The notes under the pieces: model-generated
Told to the model about the DNA's origin: nothing
Seen by the model: the letters and a program-made list of their open reading frames with translations, nothing else
Databases searched by the model: none
Part shown: piece after piece, positions 30,259-39,753 of the stretch
Layout of the letters: every line of letters starts with the position of its first letter
Position numbering within the stretch: position 1 is the stretch's first letter
From: Luteimicrobium sp042670205
GTDB lineage: Bacteria > Actinomycetota > Actinomycetes > Actinomycetales > Cellulomonadaceae
Length of the DNA: 64,000 nucleotides
Reading direction: 5' to 3'
Assembly (NCBI RefSeq): GCF_042670205.1
Contig: NZ_JBHUWD010000012.1
Span: forward strand, 1-64,000
Made by a program: the position numbers and the translations under genes

Positions 30259-31341
30259 TCAGACGTAGCGCTCGAGGATGCTCGACTCGGCGAGGCGGGA
30301 CAGCCCCTCGCGCACCGCACGGGCGCGCTGCTCGCCGACGCCGTCGACCTGCATGAGGTCGTCGACGCTCGCGGCGAGCAGCTTCTGCAGCCCGCCGAAG
30401 TGGGACACGAGCCTGTCGACGACGGTCTGGGGGAGCCGCGGCACCTTGGAGAGGAGCCGGAAGCCGTGGGGCGCGACCGCGGTGTCGAGCGCGTCGCCCG
30501 CGCCGGGGAGGTCGAGGACCTTGCCGATGCTCGACGGGTCGAGCAGCTCGTTCGAGCTCAGGGCGCCGAGCTCGCGCTGCACGTTCGCGAGGCTGCGTGC
30601 GCGCGACAGGTCGACGTAGTCGCGGATCACGGAGTCGCGGTCGGAGCCGATGCCGCTGACGAGCTCGTCGAGCTGGAGCGCGAGGAGCCGGCCGTCCGTG
30701 CCGAGCTCGATGACGTAGCCCGCGATCTCGTCGGCGATCCGGCTCACCATCTCGAGCCGCTGCACGACCGCGCACACGTCGCGGACCGTGACGAGGTCCT
30801 CGATCTCGAGCGCGGACAGCGTGCCGGAGACCTCGTCGAGACGCGAACGGTAGCGCTCGAGCGTCGCGAGGGCCTGGTTGGCGCGGGACAGGATCGTGTC
30901 GGAGTCCTCGAGCACGTGCCGGACGTTCCCGACGTACAGCGCGACGATCCGCATGGACTGCGACACCGAGATGACGGGGAAGCCCGTCTGCTTGGCGACG
31001 CGCTCGGCGGTGCGGTGGCGCGTGCCGGACTCGCTCGTCTCGATGCTCGAGTCGGGGAGCAGCTGGACCGCCGCCCGGAGGATGCGGCTCGCGTCCCGGT
31101 CGAGGACCACGGCGCCGTCCATCTTCGACAGCTCACGGAGGCGCGTCGCGGAGAACCCGACGTCGAGCACGAAGCCGCCCGAGCACATCGCCTCGACGGT
31201 CTTGTCGAGCCCGAGCACGATCAGGGCGCCCGTGCGCCCGCGCAGGATGCGCTCGAGACTGTCCCGCAGGTCCGTCCCGGGGGCGACGGCGGCGAGCGTC
31301 TCGCGCAGGACGAGATCGGTCGAGGGAGGGGTCGGCGCCAC
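30259..31341 (-). CDS. disA: DNA integrity scanning diadenylate cyclase
   Basis: An octameric diadenylate cyclase that makes cyclic di-AMP from two ATP and is inhibited on branched DNA. The 360 residues show the N-terminal DAC domain with KMDGAVVLD (DGA motif) and GTRHRTAERV (RHR motif), a helical spine, and a C-terminal helix-hairpin-helix (LMQVDGVGEQRARAVREGL) for DNA contact. All catalytic motifs are intact. It follows radA on the same strand with 74 bases between them, an old and widely kept pairing in which RadA restrains DisA. Confidence 0.97.
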   Translation of the reverse strand: MAPTPPSTDLVLRETLAAVAPGTDLRDSLERILRGRTGALIVLGLDKTVEAMCSGGFVLDVGFSATRLRELSKMDGAVVLDRDASRILRAAVQLLPDSSIETSESGTRHRTAERVAKQTGFPVISVSQSMRIVALYVGNVRHVLEDSDTILSRANQALATLERYRSRLDEVSGTLSALEIEDLVTVRDVCAVVQRLEMVSRIADEIAGYVIELGTDGRLLALQLDELVSGIGSDRDSVIRDYVDLSRARSLANVQRELGALSSNELLDPSSIGKVLDLPGAGDALDTAVAPHGFRLLSKVPRLPQTVVDRLVSHFGGLQKLLAASVDDLMQVDGVGEQRARAVREGLSRLAESSILERYV

Positions 31342-31415
31342 GGACGAATCCTACGCCGGGGCGCCCGGGGGGCGCCGGAGGAACGCCCGCGGGTCTGCGG
31401 CGGGTCTGCACGGCG

Positions 31416-32846
31416 TCATGAGGCGGTCGCGGCCGCGAGCGCTTCGCGCAGCGAGCCGACGCGCGCGACCTTCATGCCCGGGGGCAGCGCGCCGTCGCCC
31501 AGCGCGGCCGCGGCGGGCACGACGGCGCGCGTGTAGCCGAGCCGGGCTGCCTCCGCGAGGCGCCGCTCGAGACCGACGACGGGGCGCAGGTCTCCGGCCA
31601 GGCCGACCTCGCCGAACGCGACGGTCCCGGCGGGCAGCGGGGTGTCCTGCCGGGCCGACAGCACGGCGAGCGCGACCGCGAGGTCGGCCGACGGCTCGCC
31701 GGCCCGCGCGCCGCCGATGGTGGAGACGTAGACGTCCTGGTCCATGACGCGCAGGCCCACGTGCCGGTGGAGCACCGCGAGGTTCATGGCGAGGCGCGAC
31801 GAGTCGATCCCGCTGACCGCCCGCCGGGGGTTGGCGAGCGCGCTCGGCGCCACGAGCGCCTGCACCTCGAGGACCATCGGACGGCGCCCCTCGAGCGTGA
31901 CCGTGACGCACGAGCCCGCGACGCCCGCCCCGGCGCTCGACAGGAACAGGCCGCTCGGGTCGGGCAGCCCGACGATCCCGGTCTCCGACAGGTCGAAGCA
32001 GCCGACCTCGTCGGTCGGGCCGTACCGGTTCTTGACGGCGCGCACGAGGCGAAGACGCGAGTGACGGTCGCCCTCGAACTGGCACACGACGTCGACGAGG
32101 TGCTCGAGCGTCCGCGGGCCGGCGACCGAGCCGTCCTTGGTGACGTGGCCGACGAGCACGACGGGCAGGTCGCGCGACTTCGCGGCCGCGATGATCGCGC
32201 CCGCGACCTCGCGGACCTGGCTCGGACCGCCCGGCGAACCCTCGACCTCGGCGGAGGCCACGGTCTGCACGGAGTCGAGCACGAGCAGGTCGGGATCCTC
32301 GCGCTCGACGTGGCCCAGGACGGTCGCGAGGTCGGTCTCGGCGACGAGCAGCAGGCCCGGGGCCAGGGCTCCGATCCGCTCGGCCCGCAGCCGGACCTGG
32401 CCCGCCGACTCCTCGCCCGTGACGTAGAGGACGCGCGCCGGGCGCCCGGCGCCGTCGTCCCGGGACACCCCGCGGGCCACGTTCGACGCCACGGCGAGGA
32501 GCAGGGTCGACTTGCCCACCCCGGGTTCGCCCGCGAGCAGGACGACCGCACCGGGGACGAGACCACCCCCGAGCACGCGGTCGAGCTCGCCGACCCCCGT
32601 GGGGGCGTGCCGCGCGGCGTCGACCTCGATCTGCGCGATCTCGCGCGCCGTCGAGCGCGTCGGGGCCACCGCGACCGTCCGCGGACCGACGCCGGCCGCG
32701 CCCACCTCCGCGACCGTGCCCCACTCCTGGCACTCGCCGCAGCGCCCGACCCACTTGGCCGTCGTCCAGCCGCACTCGGTGCACGCGAACGCGGGGCGGG
32801 CTGCCTTCGCCTGGGAGCGCGCGGCGCGGGCGCTGGTGGTGGTCAC
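31416..32846 (-). CDS. radA: DNA repair protein RadA
   Basis: A RecA-like hexameric helicase that helps process recombination intermediates. The 476 residues comprise an N-terminal zinc finger (CTECGWTTAKWVGRCGEC), an ATPase core with Walker A GEPGVGKSTLL, the RadA-specific KNRYG motif, and a C-terminal Lon-protease-like domain (FGEVGLAGDLRPV) without the catalytic Ser-Lys pair being evident. The GTG at 32846 puts the zinc finger at about residue 20; longer frames have no support. It is upstream of disA and divergent from a small membrane protein gene. Confidence 0.96.
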   Translation of the reverse strand: MTTTSARAARSQAKAARPAFACTECGWTTAKWVGRCGECQEWGTVAEVGAAGVGPRTVAVAPTRSTAREIAQIEVDAARHAPTGVGELDRVLGGGLVPGAVVLLAGEPGVGKSTLLLAVASNVARGVSRDDGAGRPARVLYVTGEESAGQVRLRAERIGALAPGLLLVAETDLATVLGHVEREDPDLLVLDSVQTVASAEVEGSPGGPSQVREVAGAIIAAAKSRDLPVVLVGHVTKDGSVAGPRTLEHLVDVVCQFEGDRHSRLRLVRAVKNRYGPTDEVGCFDLSETGIVGLPDPSGLFLSSAGAGVAGSCVTVTLEGRRPMVLEVQALVAPSALANPRRAVSGIDSSRLAMNLAVLHRHVGLRVMDQDVYVSTIGGARAGEPSADLAVALAVLSARQDTPLPAGTVAFGEVGLAGDLRPVVGLERRLAEAARLGYTRAVVPAAAALGDGALPPGMKVARVGSLREALAAATAS

Positions 32847-32962
32847 GGCCGCCACGCTAGCGACCCCCTCCCACACCCGCGGCGTGCGGACACTACGCTG
32901 ACGGCCAGGTCGCACACGGGGGTGCTGACCGAGCGACCGTCGGGACAACGGAAGGTGCCGGA

Positions 32963-33607
32963 GTGAACCACCCCAGCCAGAACGACGTCCGACCGAGATC
33001 GATCGACCGTCGGCACGGCCGGATCGACCGCCGGGTGTACGTGCGGCGGAGGATCGCCGTGGGGGTCGCGGCGGGGCTGCTGGCGATCCTGGTCGTGCTC
33101 TTCCTGGCCTTCGCGTGGCCCGGCCTCGCCCGGTCCGACGCGAGCCCCGCCCCCACCGTCACGGTGACGCAGCCCGGCCCGAGCCCGACGGCGCAGCCGG
33201 CGGCGCTGCCGGCCGGCGCGACGGCGTTCGTCCAGGCCACGCCGGGGCTCGTCGGACCCTGGGCGCGCACGGCCACCCGGCCCGCGGGCGCCGGCTCCGC
33301 GATCGAGGCCTGGGTCGTCACCTACGCCGGGCCCTACGACGGCGCCGACACGAAGATCACGGTCGGTGCGTGGCAGTACGAGACCGCCGCGGAGGCCGCC
33401 GGTGCCGCGGCCGCCCGTACGGGGAAGGGCGCCGAGCCGAGCGCGTCGGGCGACGTCGTCGTGCGCGGCAAGAAGGCAGGGACGTACGCCGTCGTGCCAG
33501 GATCGGACGGGAACGCCCAGGTCGTGTGGAGCAACGGGACCGCGGTCTTCGACGCCTCCGGGCCCGCGGACGCCGTCCGCTCCTTCTACTTCGCGTTCCC
33601 CCTGTGA
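32963..33607 (+). CDS. Small membrane-anchored protein, function unknown
   Basis: A 214-residue protein. A short basic cytoplasmic start is followed by one membrane segment (about 30-52, IAVGVAAGLLAILVVLFLAF), a Pro/Thr linker (about 58-82) and an outer domain of about 130 residues. That domain (VVTYAGPYDGADTKITVGAW, then YETAAEAAGAAAART) looks like a small alpha/beta fold; I do not recognise the family. The GTG at 32963 has GAAGG upstream. It lies 48 bases before proC on the same strand, so the two may be cotranscribed, although no functional link is evident. Confidence 0.72.
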   Translation: MNHPSQNDVRPRSIDRRHGRIDRRVYVRRRIAVGVAAGLLAILVVLFLAFAWPGLARSDASPAPTVTVTQPGPSPTAQPAALPAGATAFVQATPGLVGPWARTATRPAGAGSAIEAWVVTYAGPYDGADTKITVGAWQYETAAEAAGAAAARTGKGAEPSASGDVVVRGKKAGTYAVVPGSDGNAQVVWSNGTAVFDASGPADAVRSFYFAFPL

Positions 33608-33654
33608 CCAGTCCCGCCCCGCACGTCCCGCGCAGCACCTCCGGAGGAACGACC

Positions 33655-34506
33655 GTGACCGACTCCCTCGCACCCGGCAGCACGCCCCGCCTCGCCGTCC
33701 TCGGCACGGGCGTCATGGGAGAGGCCGTGCTCGCCGGGGCGCTCGCGGGCGGGTGGTCCGCGGACGACGTCGTCGCGACCGTGCGGCGGGCGGAGCGCGC
33801 CGCACAGCTCGAGCAGGCGCACGGCGTCTCGACCACGACGGACAACGTCGAGGCGGTCCGCGGCGCGGGTGTCGTGCTCGTGGCGGTCAAGCCCAAGGAC
33901 GTGGTGACACTCCTGGCGGAGGTCGGTGGCGCGCTCGAGCCGGGCGTCGTCGTCGTGAGCCTCGTGGCCGGGCTGCCGACGGCCGCGTTCGAGGCCGCGC
34001 TCCCCACGGGCACCGCCGTCGTCCGGACGATGCCGAACACGCCCGCGCAGATCGGCGCGGGCGTGACCGCGATCAGCCCCGGCGCCCACGCGGCGGACGA
34101 GCACCTCGCGCTCGTGGAGCGGCTGCTCGCGGGGACCGGGCTCGTCGTGCGCGTCGCGGAGAAGGACCAGGACGCGGTCTCGGCGGTCTCGGGCTCCGGT
34201 CCGGCGTACGTGTTCTACCTGGTCGACGCGCTGGCCGAGGCGGGGGTGCTGCTCGGGCTCACGCGCCAGGTCGCCCTGCAGATCGCGACGCAGACCGTGC
34301 TGGGCGCGGGCCGCCTGCTCGACGAGACGGGCGAGCACCCGGCGATCCTGCGGGAGAAGGTGTCCTCGCCGGGCGGGACCACCGTCCGGGCGCTGCGACG
34401 GCTCGACGCCGGCGGCGTACGGGCGGCGTTCCTCGACGCGCTCGAGGCCGCGCACGCCCGCTCGGCCGAGATCGCCGCCGCGTACGCGCCGCGCGCGGAG
34501 GGCTGA
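33655..34506 (+). CDS. proC: Pyrroline-5-carboxylate reductase
   Basis: The last enzyme of proline synthesis, reducing pyrroline-5-carboxylate with NADPH. The 283 residues have the N-terminal Rossmann motif LAVLGTGVMGEAVLAGAL, then VAVKPKDV, RTMPNTPAQIGAG and the C-terminal signature SGSGPAYVFYLVDALAEAGV through EKVSSPGGTTVRAL. The GTG at 33655 has GGAGGAA seven bases upstream, which decides it over an earlier in-frame GTG at 33604. The araR-like gene starts two bases after its stop, so the regulator may be partly transcribed from proC. Confidence 0.96.
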   Translation: MTDSLAPGSTPRLAVLGTGVMGEAVLAGALAGGWSADDVVATVRRAERAAQLEQAHGVSTTTDNVEAVRGAGVVLVAVKPKDVVTLLAEVGGALEPGVVVVSLVAGLPTAAFEAALPTGTAVVRTMPNTPAQIGAGVTAISPGAHAADEHLALVERLLAGTGLVVRVAEKDQDAVSAVSGSGPAYVFYLVDALAEAGVLLGLTRQVALQIATQTVLGAGRLLDETGEHPAILREKVSSPGGTTVRALRRLDAGGVRAAFLDALEAAHARSAEIAAAYAPRAEG

Positions 34507-34507
34507 C

Positions 34508-35563
34508 ATGGCCGAGACGGCGGGGAAGTCGCGGGCGGGCGGCCGCCTGCCTTCGATGGCGGACGTCGCGCAGGTCGCGGGCGTCTCGCACCAGACCGTG
34601 TCACGGGTCCTCAACGACCACCCGAGCGTGCGCGAGGAGACCCGCGCGCGCGTCCTCGACGCGATCGCCCAGCTCGGGTACCGCCGCAACAGCGCCGCGC
34701 GGGCCCTCGTGACCCGCCGCACCCGGACCATCGGGATCCTCACGACCGGCTCGGCGCTCTACGGGCCGACGAGCACCGCGGTCGCGATCGAGGAGGCGGC
34801 GCGCGAGCGCGGGTACTTCGTCTCGCTCGCGTCGGTCCGCAGCTTCGAGCACGAGCGCTTGCGCGACGCGCTCGACCACTTCATGAGCCAGGCGGTCGAG
34901 GGGATCGTGGTGATCGCGCCGCAGGAGGACGTCGCCGCCGCGGTCGAGTCGATCGAGACCGGGCTGCCCGTGGTCATGATCGCCGCGCTCGACACCGAGC
35001 CGGTGCGCTCCGGGACCATCACGGTCGCCGTCGACCACCACCTCGGCGCGTACCGCGCGACGCAGCACCTGCTCGACCTCGGGCACGAGACGGTCGTCCA
35101 TCTCGCGGGCCCGGTCGACTGGTTCGACGCCCGTCAGCGCGAGCGCGGCTGGCGAGACGCCCTGGAGGAGCGGGGCCGGGAGGTGCCGGAGGTCGTCCGG
35201 TGCGACTGGTCGGCCCGCTCGGGCTACGAGGCCGCGCGGCGGCTGGGGCGCCGCGTGCGTGCGGGCGAGGGCCCGACGGCGGTCTTCGCCGCCAACGACC
35301 AGCTCGCGCTGGGCGTCCTGCGCGCCCTGTGGGAGCAGGGCGTCGACGTGCCCGGCGACGTGTCGGTGGTCGGCTTCGACGACATCGACGGCGCGGCGTA
35401 CTTCGTGCCGTCGCTGACGACCGTGAGCCAGCCGTTCGTGTCGCTCGGGCGGCGCTGCCTGCAGGCGCTGACCGAGGCGATCGAGGGCGCGCAGGTCGGG
35501 CGCCTGCTGATCGAGCCGATGCTCGTCCTGCGTGCCAGCAGCGGGCCGCCGCGCGCGTCCTGA
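34508..35563 (+). CDS. araR: LacI-family regulator, probable AraR
   Basis: A 351-residue LacI/GalR regulator. The helix-turn-helix SMADVAQVAGVSHQTVSRVLN and hinge YRRNSAARALVTRRT are followed by a sugar-sensor domain ending VPGDVSVVGFDDIDGAAYFVPSLTTV. It stands directly upstream of araBDA. Two copies of TGTGAGCGCTAACA lie between it and araB, and the same site recurs before both arabinose-locus transporters, so it is the natural candidate to bind them. Control by L-arabinose or a derived oligosaccharide is inferred. The gene begins two bases after proC and has no operator of its own directly upstream, so autoregulation is not evident. Confidence 0.85.
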   Translation: MAETAGKSRAGGRLPSMADVAQVAGVSHQTVSRVLNDHPSVREETRARVLDAIAQLGYRRNSAARALVTRRTRTIGILTTGSALYGPTSTAVAIEEAARERGYFVSLASVRSFEHERLRDALDHFMSQAVEGIVVIAPQEDVAAAVESIETGLPVVMIAALDTEPVRSGTITVAVDHHLGAYRATQHLLDLGHETVVHLAGPVDWFDARQRERGWRDALEERGREVPEVVRCDWSARSGYEAARRLGRRVRAGEGPTAVFAANDQLALGVLRALWEQGVDVPGDVSVVGFDDIDGAAYFVPSLTTVSQPFVSLGRRCLQALTEAIEGAQVGRLLIEPMLVLRASSGPPRAS

Positions 35564-35582
35564 CCGTGGGTCGGGCGCGCTG

Positions 35583-35643
35583 TTGACAGGGCGCCCGGTG
35601 TGAGCGCTAACATCTCCCTACCGCTGGAATGTGAGCGCTAACA
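35583..35643 (+). promoter_or_regulatory. araBDA promoter with two AraR-type operators
   Basis: TTGACA (35583-35588) and TAACAT (35608-35613) are separated by 19 bases. Operator 1, TGTGAGCGCTAACA (35599-35612), covers the -10 end. An identical operator 2 lies at 35630-35643, 31 bases downstream, about three helical turns. Binding would block RNA polymerase. Confidence 0.85.
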
Positions 35644-35706
35644 GGTGCTTCTGGGCGGTCAGCGCCGCGGCACGGTCGCCGCGGCGGTACGCGAGAGGAC
35701 GCTCGG

Positions 35707-37353
35707 ATGGCACAGACGCCCGACCCGTCGGCGCAGGCGACGGCCGGCACCGCCCCGGAGGCGCGCGAGGCCCTGGTCGCAGGCCGCACCACGCTCGGCA
35801 TCGAGCTCGGCTCGACCCGGATCAAGGCGTGCCTCGTCGGGCCCGACGGTACGCCGCTCGCGAGCGGCGACCATGCGTGGGAGAACCGGCTCGAGGACGG
35901 GTACTGGACCTACTCGCTCGACGACGTGTGGTCGGGCCTGCAGGCCTGCTACGCCTCGCTCGTCGACGACGCGGAGCGCCGTTTCGGCGTCCGGCCCACC
36001 ACCTACCGGGCGCTCGGCGTGTCCGCCATGATGCACGGCTACCTCGCTTTCGACGCCCAGGGCGAGCTGCTGGTCCCCTTCCGGACCTGGCGCAACACCA
36101 CGACCGAGCGCGCTGCGGGCGAGCTCACCGAGCTGCTCGGGTACAACGTGCCGTTGCGGTGGTCCGTCGCGCACTTCTACCAGGCCGTGCTCGACGACGA
36201 GCCCCACGTCGCGCAGGTCCGCTCGCTCACCACGCTCGCCGGCTACGTCCACCGCCGGCTCACCGGGCGCAATGTGCTCGGGATCGGCGACGCGTCGGGC
36301 ATGTTCCCCGTCGATCCGGCCGTCAAGACCTACGACCGTCGCATGCTCGACCAGTTCGACCGGCTCGTCGCCGAGCGCCGCCCGGAGCTCCAGGCGCGCG
36401 CCCTCGAGGAGCTGCTGCCCGAGGTGCTCCTCGCCGGGCACGAGGCCGGCACGCTCACCGCCGACGGCGCGGCCCTGCTCGACCCGTCCGGTGCGCTGCA
36501 GCCGGGAGTCCCGCTCTGCCCGCCCGAGGGCGACGCCGGCACGGGCATGGTCGCGACGCACGCCGTCGCCCCTCGGACCGGCAACGTCAGCGTCGGTACG
36601 AGCATCTTCGCGATGGTCGTGCTCGAGAAGCCGCTCGAGCACGTGCACCCGGAGCTCGACCTCGTCACCACGCCCGCGGGCGACCTCGTCGCGATGGTGC
36701 ACTGCAACAACGGCGCGAGCGAGCTCGGTGCGTGGGCGGGCCTGTTCGGCCGGTTCGCCGAGCTCAGCGCGCCCGGCGAGGCGCCCGACGCCGACGCCGT
36801 GTTCGCGCTCCTGCTCCGCGAGGCGCTCGAGGGCGACGCCGACGCCGGTGGGCTCACGGCCTACAACTACCTGTCGGGCGAGCCCGTGACGGGCCTCACC
36901 GAGGGGCGCCCGCTCCTCGTTCGCGGCCCCGACAGCGCCTTCACGCTCGCCAACCTCGTGCGCGCCCAGGTCTATGCCGCCTTCGGCGCGCTCAGCCTCG
37001 GCATGCGCGTGCTCGACGCCGAGGGCGTCCGACTCGACACGATGGTCGCCCACGGCGGGCTGTTCCGGACCCAGGGCGTGGCCCAGCGGCTGCTCGCCGC
37101 CGCGCTCGGCGCGCCGGTCGCCGTCGGGAGCTCGGCCGGGGAGGGCGGCGCCTGGGGCATCGCGGTGCTGGCGTCGTACCTCGGTGACGAGTCGGGCCTC
37201 GACCTGGCCGGCTACCTCGACGAGCACGTGTTCGCGGAGGCCGCGGTCCACGTCGTCGAGCCGGACCCCGCCGACCTCGCCGGGTACGCGACCTTCCTCG
37301 ACCGCTACGCGGCGGGCCTCGTCGTCGAGAGGGCGGCCACCGATGCGCTCTGA
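35707..37353 (+). CDS. araB: Ribulokinase (FGGY family)
   Basis: Phosphorylates L-ribulose to L-ribulose 5-phosphate with ATP. The 548-residue FGGY kinase has the N-terminal phosphate motif TLGIELGSTRIKACLVG, DGYWTYSLDDVWSGL, GVSAMMHGYLAF, FRTWRNTTTERA, the central TGNVSVGTSIFAMVVLEK and the C-terminal VAHGGLFRTQGVAQRLLA. It belongs to the actinobacterial/firmicute AraB-like branch, sometimes labelled xylulokinase; araD and araA next to it decide for ribulokinase. It is the first gene of an operon whose promoter carries two AraR-type sites, and araD starts 60 bases downstream. Confidence 0.9.
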   Translation: MAQTPDPSAQATAGTAPEAREALVAGRTTLGIELGSTRIKACLVGPDGTPLASGDHAWENRLEDGYWTYSLDDVWSGLQACYASLVDDAERRFGVRPTTYRALGVSAMMHGYLAFDAQGELLVPFRTWRNTTTERAAGELTELLGYNVPLRWSVAHFYQAVLDDEPHVAQVRSLTTLAGYVHRRLTGRNVLGIGDASGMFPVDPAVKTYDRRMLDQFDRLVAERRPELQARALEELLPEVLLAGHEAGTLTADGAALLDPSGALQPGVPLCPPEGDAGTGMVATHAVAPRTGNVSVGTSIFAMVVLEKPLEHVHPELDLVTTPAGDLVAMVHCNNGASELGAWAGLFGRFAELSAPGEAPDADAVFALLLREALEGDADAGGLTAYNYLSGEPVTGLTEGRPLLVRGPDSAFTLANLVRAQVYAAFGALSLGMRVLDAEGVRLDTMVAHGGLFRTQGVAQRLLAAALGAPVAVGSSAGEGGAWGIAVLASYLGDESGLDLAGYLDEHVFAEAAVHVVEPDPADLAGYATFLDRYAAGLVVERAATDAL

Positions 37354-37413
37354 ACCTGCGCCCGGCGTCGCCGGGCCCGCGACAGCCCCGATCCTGACGC
37401 TGGAGGACCCCCG

Positions 37414-38193
37414 ATGACTGCCGAGCCCACGCGGCCCCCCTTCTCCGTGGCCGTCCGTGCCGCGGTCGACGCGGCACGCGTGCAGGTCGCCGCGCTGCAC
37501 GCCGAGCTCCCGCGCTGGGACCTCGTGGTGTGGACCGCCGGCAACGTCTCGCAGCGCGTCGTCGTCGACCCCGCCGCCGGACCCGGGCCGGACGACCTCC
37601 TCGTCATCAAGCCGTCGGGCGTCACCTACGACGAGCTCACCCCCGACGCCATGGTCGTGTGCGACCTCGACGGGAACCTCCTCGAGGGGGAGCGGAGCCC
37701 GTCGTCGGACACCGCGGCGCACGCGTACGTGTACCGGAGCCGGCCCGACCTGGGCGGCGTCGTGCACACGCACTCGACCTACGCGACGGCCTGGGCCGCG
37801 CGGGCCGAGGAGATCCCGTGCGTGCTCACGATGATGGCCGACGAGTTCGGCGGCCCCGTCCCCGTGGGGCCGTTCGCGATCATCGGCGACGACTCGATCG
37901 GGCGCGGGATCGTCGAGACGCTCGAGGGCTCCCGGTCGCCCGCGGTGCTCATGCGCAACCACGGGCCATTCACCGTCGGGCGTGACGCCAAGGCAGCCGT
38001 CAAGGCGGCCGTCATGCTGGAAGAGGTGGCGCGGACGATCCACATCTCGCGGCAGCTCGGCGAGCCGCTCCCCATCGACCCGGTCGACGTCGACCGGCTC
38101 TACGACCGGTACCAGAACGTCTACGGACAGGGTCCCGCGAGCGGCGCAGACGCCGCCGGGCCCGCCACGAACGCCGAGGAGGCACGAGCATGA
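37414..38193 (+). CDS. araD: L-ribulose-5-phosphate 4-epimerase
   Basis: A zinc-dependent class II aldolase-fold enzyme converting L-ribulose 5-phosphate to D-xylulose 5-phosphate, which enters the pentose phosphate pathway. The 259 residues contain TAGNVSQRV (phosphate site), VIKPSGVTYDEL, the metal ligands VVHTHSTYATAWAA, and the third metal His in LMRNHGPFTVG. The C-terminal Tyr of the family is present in RLYDRYQNVYGQ. The tail of about 20 residues rich in Ala and Gly is not conserved. Its stop overlaps the start of araA by four bases (ATGA), so translation is coupled. Confidence 0.94.
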   Translation: MTAEPTRPPFSVAVRAAVDAARVQVAALHAELPRWDLVVWTAGNVSQRVVVDPAAGPGPDDLLVIKPSGVTYDELTPDAMVVCDLDGNLLEGERSPSSDTAAHAYVYRSRPDLGGVVHTHSTYATAWAARAEEIPCVLTMMADEFGGPVPVGPFAIIGDDSIGRGIVETLEGSRSPAVLMRNHGPFTVGRDAKAAVKAAVMLEEVARTIHISRQLGEPLPIDPVDVDRLYDRYQNVYGQGPASGADAAGPATNAEEARA

Positions 38194-39719
38194 CCAGCGG
38201 CAGCAGCGATCCCCGAAGCCCGTTCGAGGGCAAGGAGATCTGGTTCCTCACCGGGTCGCAGGACCTCTACGGCGACGACGTCCTCGCCCAGGTCGCCGCG
38301 CAGTCCCAGCAGGTCGCGGCCGCGCTCGACGGCGCCTCCGCGGTTCCGGTGCGCGTGGTCTGGAAGCCCGTGCTCAAGGACAGCGAGTCCATCCGGCGCG
38401 CGATCCTCGACGCCAACGCCGACGACGCGTGCCTCGGCCTCGTGGCGTGGATGCACACGTTCAGCCCCGCCAAGATGTGGATCCGCGGCCTCGACGCCCT
38501 CGCGACGCCGCTCCTGCAGCTCCACACGCAGGCGAACGTCGAGCTGCCGTACGACAGCATCGACATGGACTTCATGAACCTCAACCAGGCCGCCCACGGC
38601 GACCGCGAGTTCGGGTACGTCCTCAGCCGGATGAACGTGCCGCGCAAGGTCGTCGTCGGGCACACCACCGACCCGCGCGTCCAGGCCCAGGTCGGCACGT
38701 GGGCGCGTGCCGCCGCCGGGTACGGGGAGCTGCGCGGCATGCGGCTCGCGCGCTTCGGCGACAACATGCGCAACGTCGCCGTCACCGAGGGCGACAAGAC
38801 CGAGGCCGAGGTGCACTTCGGGGTCTCGGTCAACACCTGGGGCGTGAACGACCTCGTCGCGCGCGTGGACGCCGTGTCGGAGGCCGACGTCGACCTGCTC
38901 GTCAAGGAGTACGAGGAGCTGTACGACGTCGTGCCCGAGCTGCGGGCCGGCGGCGAGCGGCACGAGTCGCTGCGCTACGGCGCCCGCATCGAGGTGGGGC
39001 TGCGGTCGTTCCTCGAGGAAGGCGGGTTCTCCGCGTTCACGACGAGCTTCGAGGACCTCGGCGGCCTCCGTCAGCTCCCCGGCCTCGCCGTCCAGCGCCT
39101 CATGGCCGACGGCTACGGGTTCGGCGCCGAGGGCGACTGGAAGACCGCGGTGCTCGTCCGGGTCGCGAAGGTCATGGGCTACGGCCTCCCCGGCGGCTCG
39201 TCGCTCATGGAGGACTACACCTACGACCTCGTGCCGGGGTCCGAGCTCATCCTCGGCGCGCACATGCTCGAGGTCTGCCCGACGCTCACCACGAAGCGTC
39301 CCCGCCTCGAGATCCACCCGCTCGGCATCGGCGACCGCGAGGACCCCGTGCGCCTCGTGTTCGAGGCCGACGCCGGCCCGGGGCTCGTCGTCGCCATGAG
39401 CGACATGCGCGACCGGTTCCGTCTCGTCGCCAACGTGGTCGACGTCGTCGAGGCCCCGCACGACCTGCCGCGCCTGCCCGTCGGGCACGCGCTGTGGGCG
39501 CCGCAGCCCGACCTCGCCACGTCGGCGGGGGCCTGGCTGCTCGCGGGCGCCGCGCACCACACCGTGATGACGACGGCGTTGGACGTCGAGGTCTTCGAGG
39601 ACCTCGCCCGGATGTCGCAGACCGAGCTCCTCACCATCGACGCCACCACGACGCAGCGCGGGTTCGAGCGCGAGCTGCGCTGGAACGCCGTCTACCACCG
39701 GGTCGCCGACGGCATCTGA
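38190..39719 (+). CDS. araA: L-arabinose isomerase
   Basis: Interconverts L-arabinose and L-ribulose with a manganese ion. The 509 residues match the family (about 500). Motifs include EIWFLTGSQDLYGDDVL at the start, LVAWMHTFSPAKMWIRGL, DMDFMNLNQAAHGDREFGY, and the metal-binding region ending LVPGSELILGAHMLEVCPTL with its Glu and His. It is the last gene of araBDA. A 24-base piece of its very end, including the stop codon, is repeated 10 bases downstream. Confidence 0.97.
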   Translation: MTSGSSDPRSPFEGKEIWFLTGSQDLYGDDVLAQVAAQSQQVAAALDGASAVPVRVVWKPVLKDSESIRRAILDANADDACLGLVAWMHTFSPAKMWIRGLDALATPLLQLHTQANVELPYDSIDMDFMNLNQAAHGDREFGYVLSRMNVPRKVVVGHTTDPRVQAQVGTWARAAAGYGELRGMRLARFGDNMRNVAVTEGDKTEAEVHFGVSVNTWGVNDLVARVDAVSEADVDLLVKEYEELYDVVPELRAGGERHESLRYGARIEVGLRSFLEEGGFSAFTTSFEDLGGLRQLPGLAVQRLMADGYGFGAEGDWKTAVLVRVAKVMGYGLPGGSSLMEDYTYDLVPGSELILGAHMLEVCPTLTTKRPRLEIHPLGIGDREDPVRLVFEADAGPGLVVAMSDMRDRFRLVANVVDVVEAPHDLPRLPVGHALWAPQPDLATSAGAWLLAGAAHHTVMTTALDVEVFEDLARMSQTELLTIDATTTQRGFERELRWNAVYHRVADGI

Positions 39720-39753
39720 CCCCTCGATCCACCGGGTCGCCGACGGGGTCTGA
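39696..39753 (+). repeat. Direct duplication of the araA 3' end
   Basis: Bases 39696-39719 (CACCGGGTCGCCGACGG..TCTGA, the last seven codons and stop of araA) recur at 39730-39753 with 22 of 24 bases the same. The remaining intergenic DNA to 40097 (378 bases in all) holds the next promoter and operator and no gene. Confidence 0.9.

Noticed and set aside
35707..37353. araB as a xylulokinase
   Set aside because: FGGY kinases are hard to tell apart by motif, but the adjacent coupled araD and araA and the arabinose-type regulation favour ribulokinase.
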